A stretch of 43,212 nucleotides of DNA, from NCBI GenBank assembly GCA_964484515.1, contig CAZAGT010000003.1:1-43212 (forward strand). Direction: 5' to 3'. The translations under genes and the position numbers were made by a program. The notes under the pieces are model-generated. The model did no database searches and was not told the origin of the DNA. It saw nothing but the letters and a program-made list of their open reading frames with translations. Numbering within the stretch: position 1 is the stretch's first letter; every line of letters begins with the position of its first letter. Below, one piece after another: positions 41,599 through 43,212 of this stretch. Origin of the DNA: CAZAGT01 sp964484515 (GTDB lineage: Bacteria; Desulfobacterota; DSM-4660; Desulfatiglandales; HGW-15).

Positions 41599-43137
41599 AT
41601 GGAGCTTACCGTAACGACTTCGATGGACGTGCCGAGGCAAACTGAAAAGATCTTGCTTGTAGACGACAACAGGTCCAACCTCCAGGTCCTGCGCGAGGCC
41701 CTTGAAGGGCTTGGCCATCGATTACTCATTGCCAAGAACGGGCCGAATGCCCTCGGAATCGCTTCCAAGGCCGCCCCTTCCCTCATCCTTTTGGACGTCA
41801 TGATGCCCGACATGGACGGTTATGAGGTGTGCAAACGATTGAAGGCCGATCCGGAGACCAACCATATCCCGGTGATCTTCGTGACCGCCCTGACCGATGA
41901 AGGGGACGAGGCCAAAGGCCTTACCCTGGGCGCAGTCGACTATATTACCAAACCCATCAATCCCGAGCTGGTAAGGGCCCGCGTCCGAAATCATCTGGAA
42001 CTGAAGCGCTATCAGGACCGCCTAGAACGGATGGTCAAGGAGCGGACGCGCAAGTTGGCGCTGACCCAGGCCATCATGATCGAGAGCCTCGCGACCTTGG
42101 CCGAATACCGTGACCCGGAAACAGGAGGGCACATCAAACGGACCCAGAACTATGTCAAGGCCCTCGCCATGCATCTCAAAGATCATCCGCGCTACCGCGA
42201 CGAACTTGACGACGAAACCATTGAGTTGCTCTACCTGTCGGCTCCGCTCCATGATGTCGGGAAGGTCGGGGTTCGCGATCATATCCTGTTGAAACCCGGG
42301 CGGTTGACGGACGACGAATTCGAAGAAATGAAAAAACATACCGTCTACGGTCGTGACGCCATCCTGGCTACTGAACGAAAACTGGGGCAGGACACCTTTC
42401 TGCGTTACGCCAGAGAGATCGCCTATACGCATCAGGAAAAGTGGGACGGCTCCGGCTATCCTTCCGGGCTCAGGGAAACCGAAATACCGATCGCAGGTCG
42501 TTTAATGGCCTTGGCCGACGTGTACGACGCCCTAATCAGCAAACGCGTATATAAGCCGCCGATGCCGCACGAGAAGGCGGTAGCCATCATCGTTGAGGGG
42601 AAAGGAAAGCATTTCGACCCCGACATGGTGGACGCCTTTCTCGCGCTCGAAGGCACGTTCCGCAATATCGCCCTAACCTTCGCAGATTATGAAGAAGAAC
42701 GGCAGATGCTCGGCGGGGGAGAAGATACCGGGGCAGAGAAGAGCCGAGCAGTGGAGTATATCCTGTTGGTCGAAGACAACGAAATCAACCTGGAAATCAT
42801 GCAAAGCCAATTGGCCTCGCTCGGCTATCGAGTAGATACGGCCGTTAACGGCAGACAGGCACTCTCCAAGTACCAAGAAGCGGATTACGACGTCATCCTG
42901 ACGGATCTAGAGATGCCGGGAATGGATGGATATGAGCTGGCAACTGAAATCCGTCGATCGGAGGCGGGCTCACAGAAATCGACCGCGATCCTCGCCATTA
43001 CGGCCAGTGATTTTGACCTATCTGAAGAGCGCGCCAGGGCATTGGGGTTTGACGGCTACATGTTAAAACCCCTCGAACCGGACGTGTTACAGAAGAAATT
43101 GGCCGCTGTTATTACGGCGGAGCATCGTGGATCTTGA
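41599..43137 (+). CDS. Response regulator: receiver - HD-GYP - receiver
   Basis: 512 residues from the ATG at 41599 (AAGGG 10 bases upstream; a longer start at 41494 has a poor context). Receiver 1 (about 15-130) has DD, Asp66 in LLDVMMPDMDGY and Lys in TKPI. The HD-GYP domain (about 160-350) has HIKRT, HD (218-219), HQEKWDGSGYP (GYP 286-288) and LADVYDAL, complete for c-di-GMP hydrolysis. Receiver 2 (about 387-505) has VEDN, Asp436 in LTDLEMPGMDGY and LKPL. Two receivers around an HD-GYP suggest input from more than one kinase, or transfer between the two. No kinase is adjacent. Confidence 0.93.
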   Translation: MELTVTTSMDVPRQTEKILLVDDNRSNLQVLREALEGLGHRLLIAKNGPNALGIASKAAPSLILLDVMMPDMDGYEVCKRLKADPETNHIPVIFVTALTDEGDEAKGLTLGAVDYITKPINPELVRARVRNHLELKRYQDRLERMVKERTRKLALTQAIMIESLATLAEYRDPETGGHIKRTQNYVKALAMHLKDHPRYRDELDDETIELLYLSAPLHDVGKVGVRDHILLKPGRLTDDEFEEMKKHTVYGRDAILATERKLGQDTFLRYAREIAYTHQEKWDGSGYPSGLRETEIPIAGRLMALADVYDALISKRVYKPPMPHEKAVAIIVEGKGKHFDPDMVDAFLALEGTFRNIALTFADYEEERQMLGGGEDTGAEKSRAVEYILLVEDNEINLEIMQSQLASLGYRVDTAVNGRQALSKYQEADYDVILTDLEMPGMDGYELATEIRRSEAGSQKSTAILAITASDFDLSEERARALGFDGYMLKPLEPDVLQKKLAAVITAEHRGS

Positions 43138-43212
43138 CTTCAATGGATTGAGTAAACTCTACTGTTGCATAAACAACACGTCGAAAGGTGTGGAAAGACA
43201 AAAATAACAACG

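Overview
The window looks like a chromosomal piece of an anaerobic Desulfobacterota (deltaproteobacterial, sulfate-reducer or syntroph-like) genome. The reasons are a periplasmic tetraheme cytochrome c3, a DsrE-family protein whose gene carries an in-frame TGA followed by a SECIS-like hairpin, a TRAP transporter, many c-di-GMP and two-component proteins, a SpmA-SpmB fusion and abundant small lipoproteins. A run of ten Ns at 22548-22557 shows a draft or metagenome assembly. No rRNA, tRNA, CRISPR array, phage or transposase gene was seen.

Layout. 1-4589: tail of a radical SAM gene, a stand-alone MshEN-like protein, a small hypothetical gene and a SpmA-SpmB fusion, interspersed with two diverged copies (871-1247, 4192-4588) of a roughly 0.4 kb non-coding element with matching terminal inverted repeats. 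4590-9600: a four-PAS hybrid histidine kinase, then a sigma factor / anti-sigma / periplasmic CpxP-Spy-like operon. 9862-13191: cytochrome c3, an SDR oxidoreductase, an M48-TPR lipoprotein peptidase and two lipoproteins. 13719-17219: methyltransferase, HAD phosphatase, a second fold-back element (15188-15486) and a degenerate-GGDEF/REC/HD-GYP protein. 17510-18212: decayed DNA including a ketol-acid reductoisomerase fragment. 18401-24517: glycine-zipper lipoprotein, cupin, UroD-like protein, the DsrE selenoprotein and a TRAP transporter (one permease gene damaged by the assembly gap). 24632-31010: cNMP-PilZ sensor, LysM protein, DUF362 protein, and a MoxR ATPase / GXGXG protein / VWA protein operon. 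31345-33291: a PEBP protein and a DAHP synthase controlled by an aromatic leader-peptide attenuator. 33489-33820: fused relics of a HEPN/MNT pair. 34132-37796: TPR/EF-hand-like membrane protein, methyltransferase, small exported protein and HU. 37879-43137: YcgN-like protein, ribokinase, nucleoside hydrolase, a small gene preceded by a 7-bp tandem repeat, a secreted protein and a REC/HD-GYP/REC response regulator.

How the genes work together. The best-supported regulatory system is at 31905-32175: promoter, 27-residue leader peptide packed with Phe, Tyr and Trp codons, an antiterminator helix that competes with terminator 1, and a second terminator whose 5' arm can pair with the 3' arm of terminator 1. 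This would give a two-stage switch in front of the first enzyme of aromatic amino acid synthesis. The best candidate for an undescribed protein system is the overlapping MoxR/GXGXG/VWA operon at 27345-31010, with a DUF362 protein directly downstream. It resembles the AAA+/VWA pairs that help insert metal cofactors, but its partners are unusual. c-di-GMP turnover or sensing recurs across the window (1259, 15678, 24632 and 41599).
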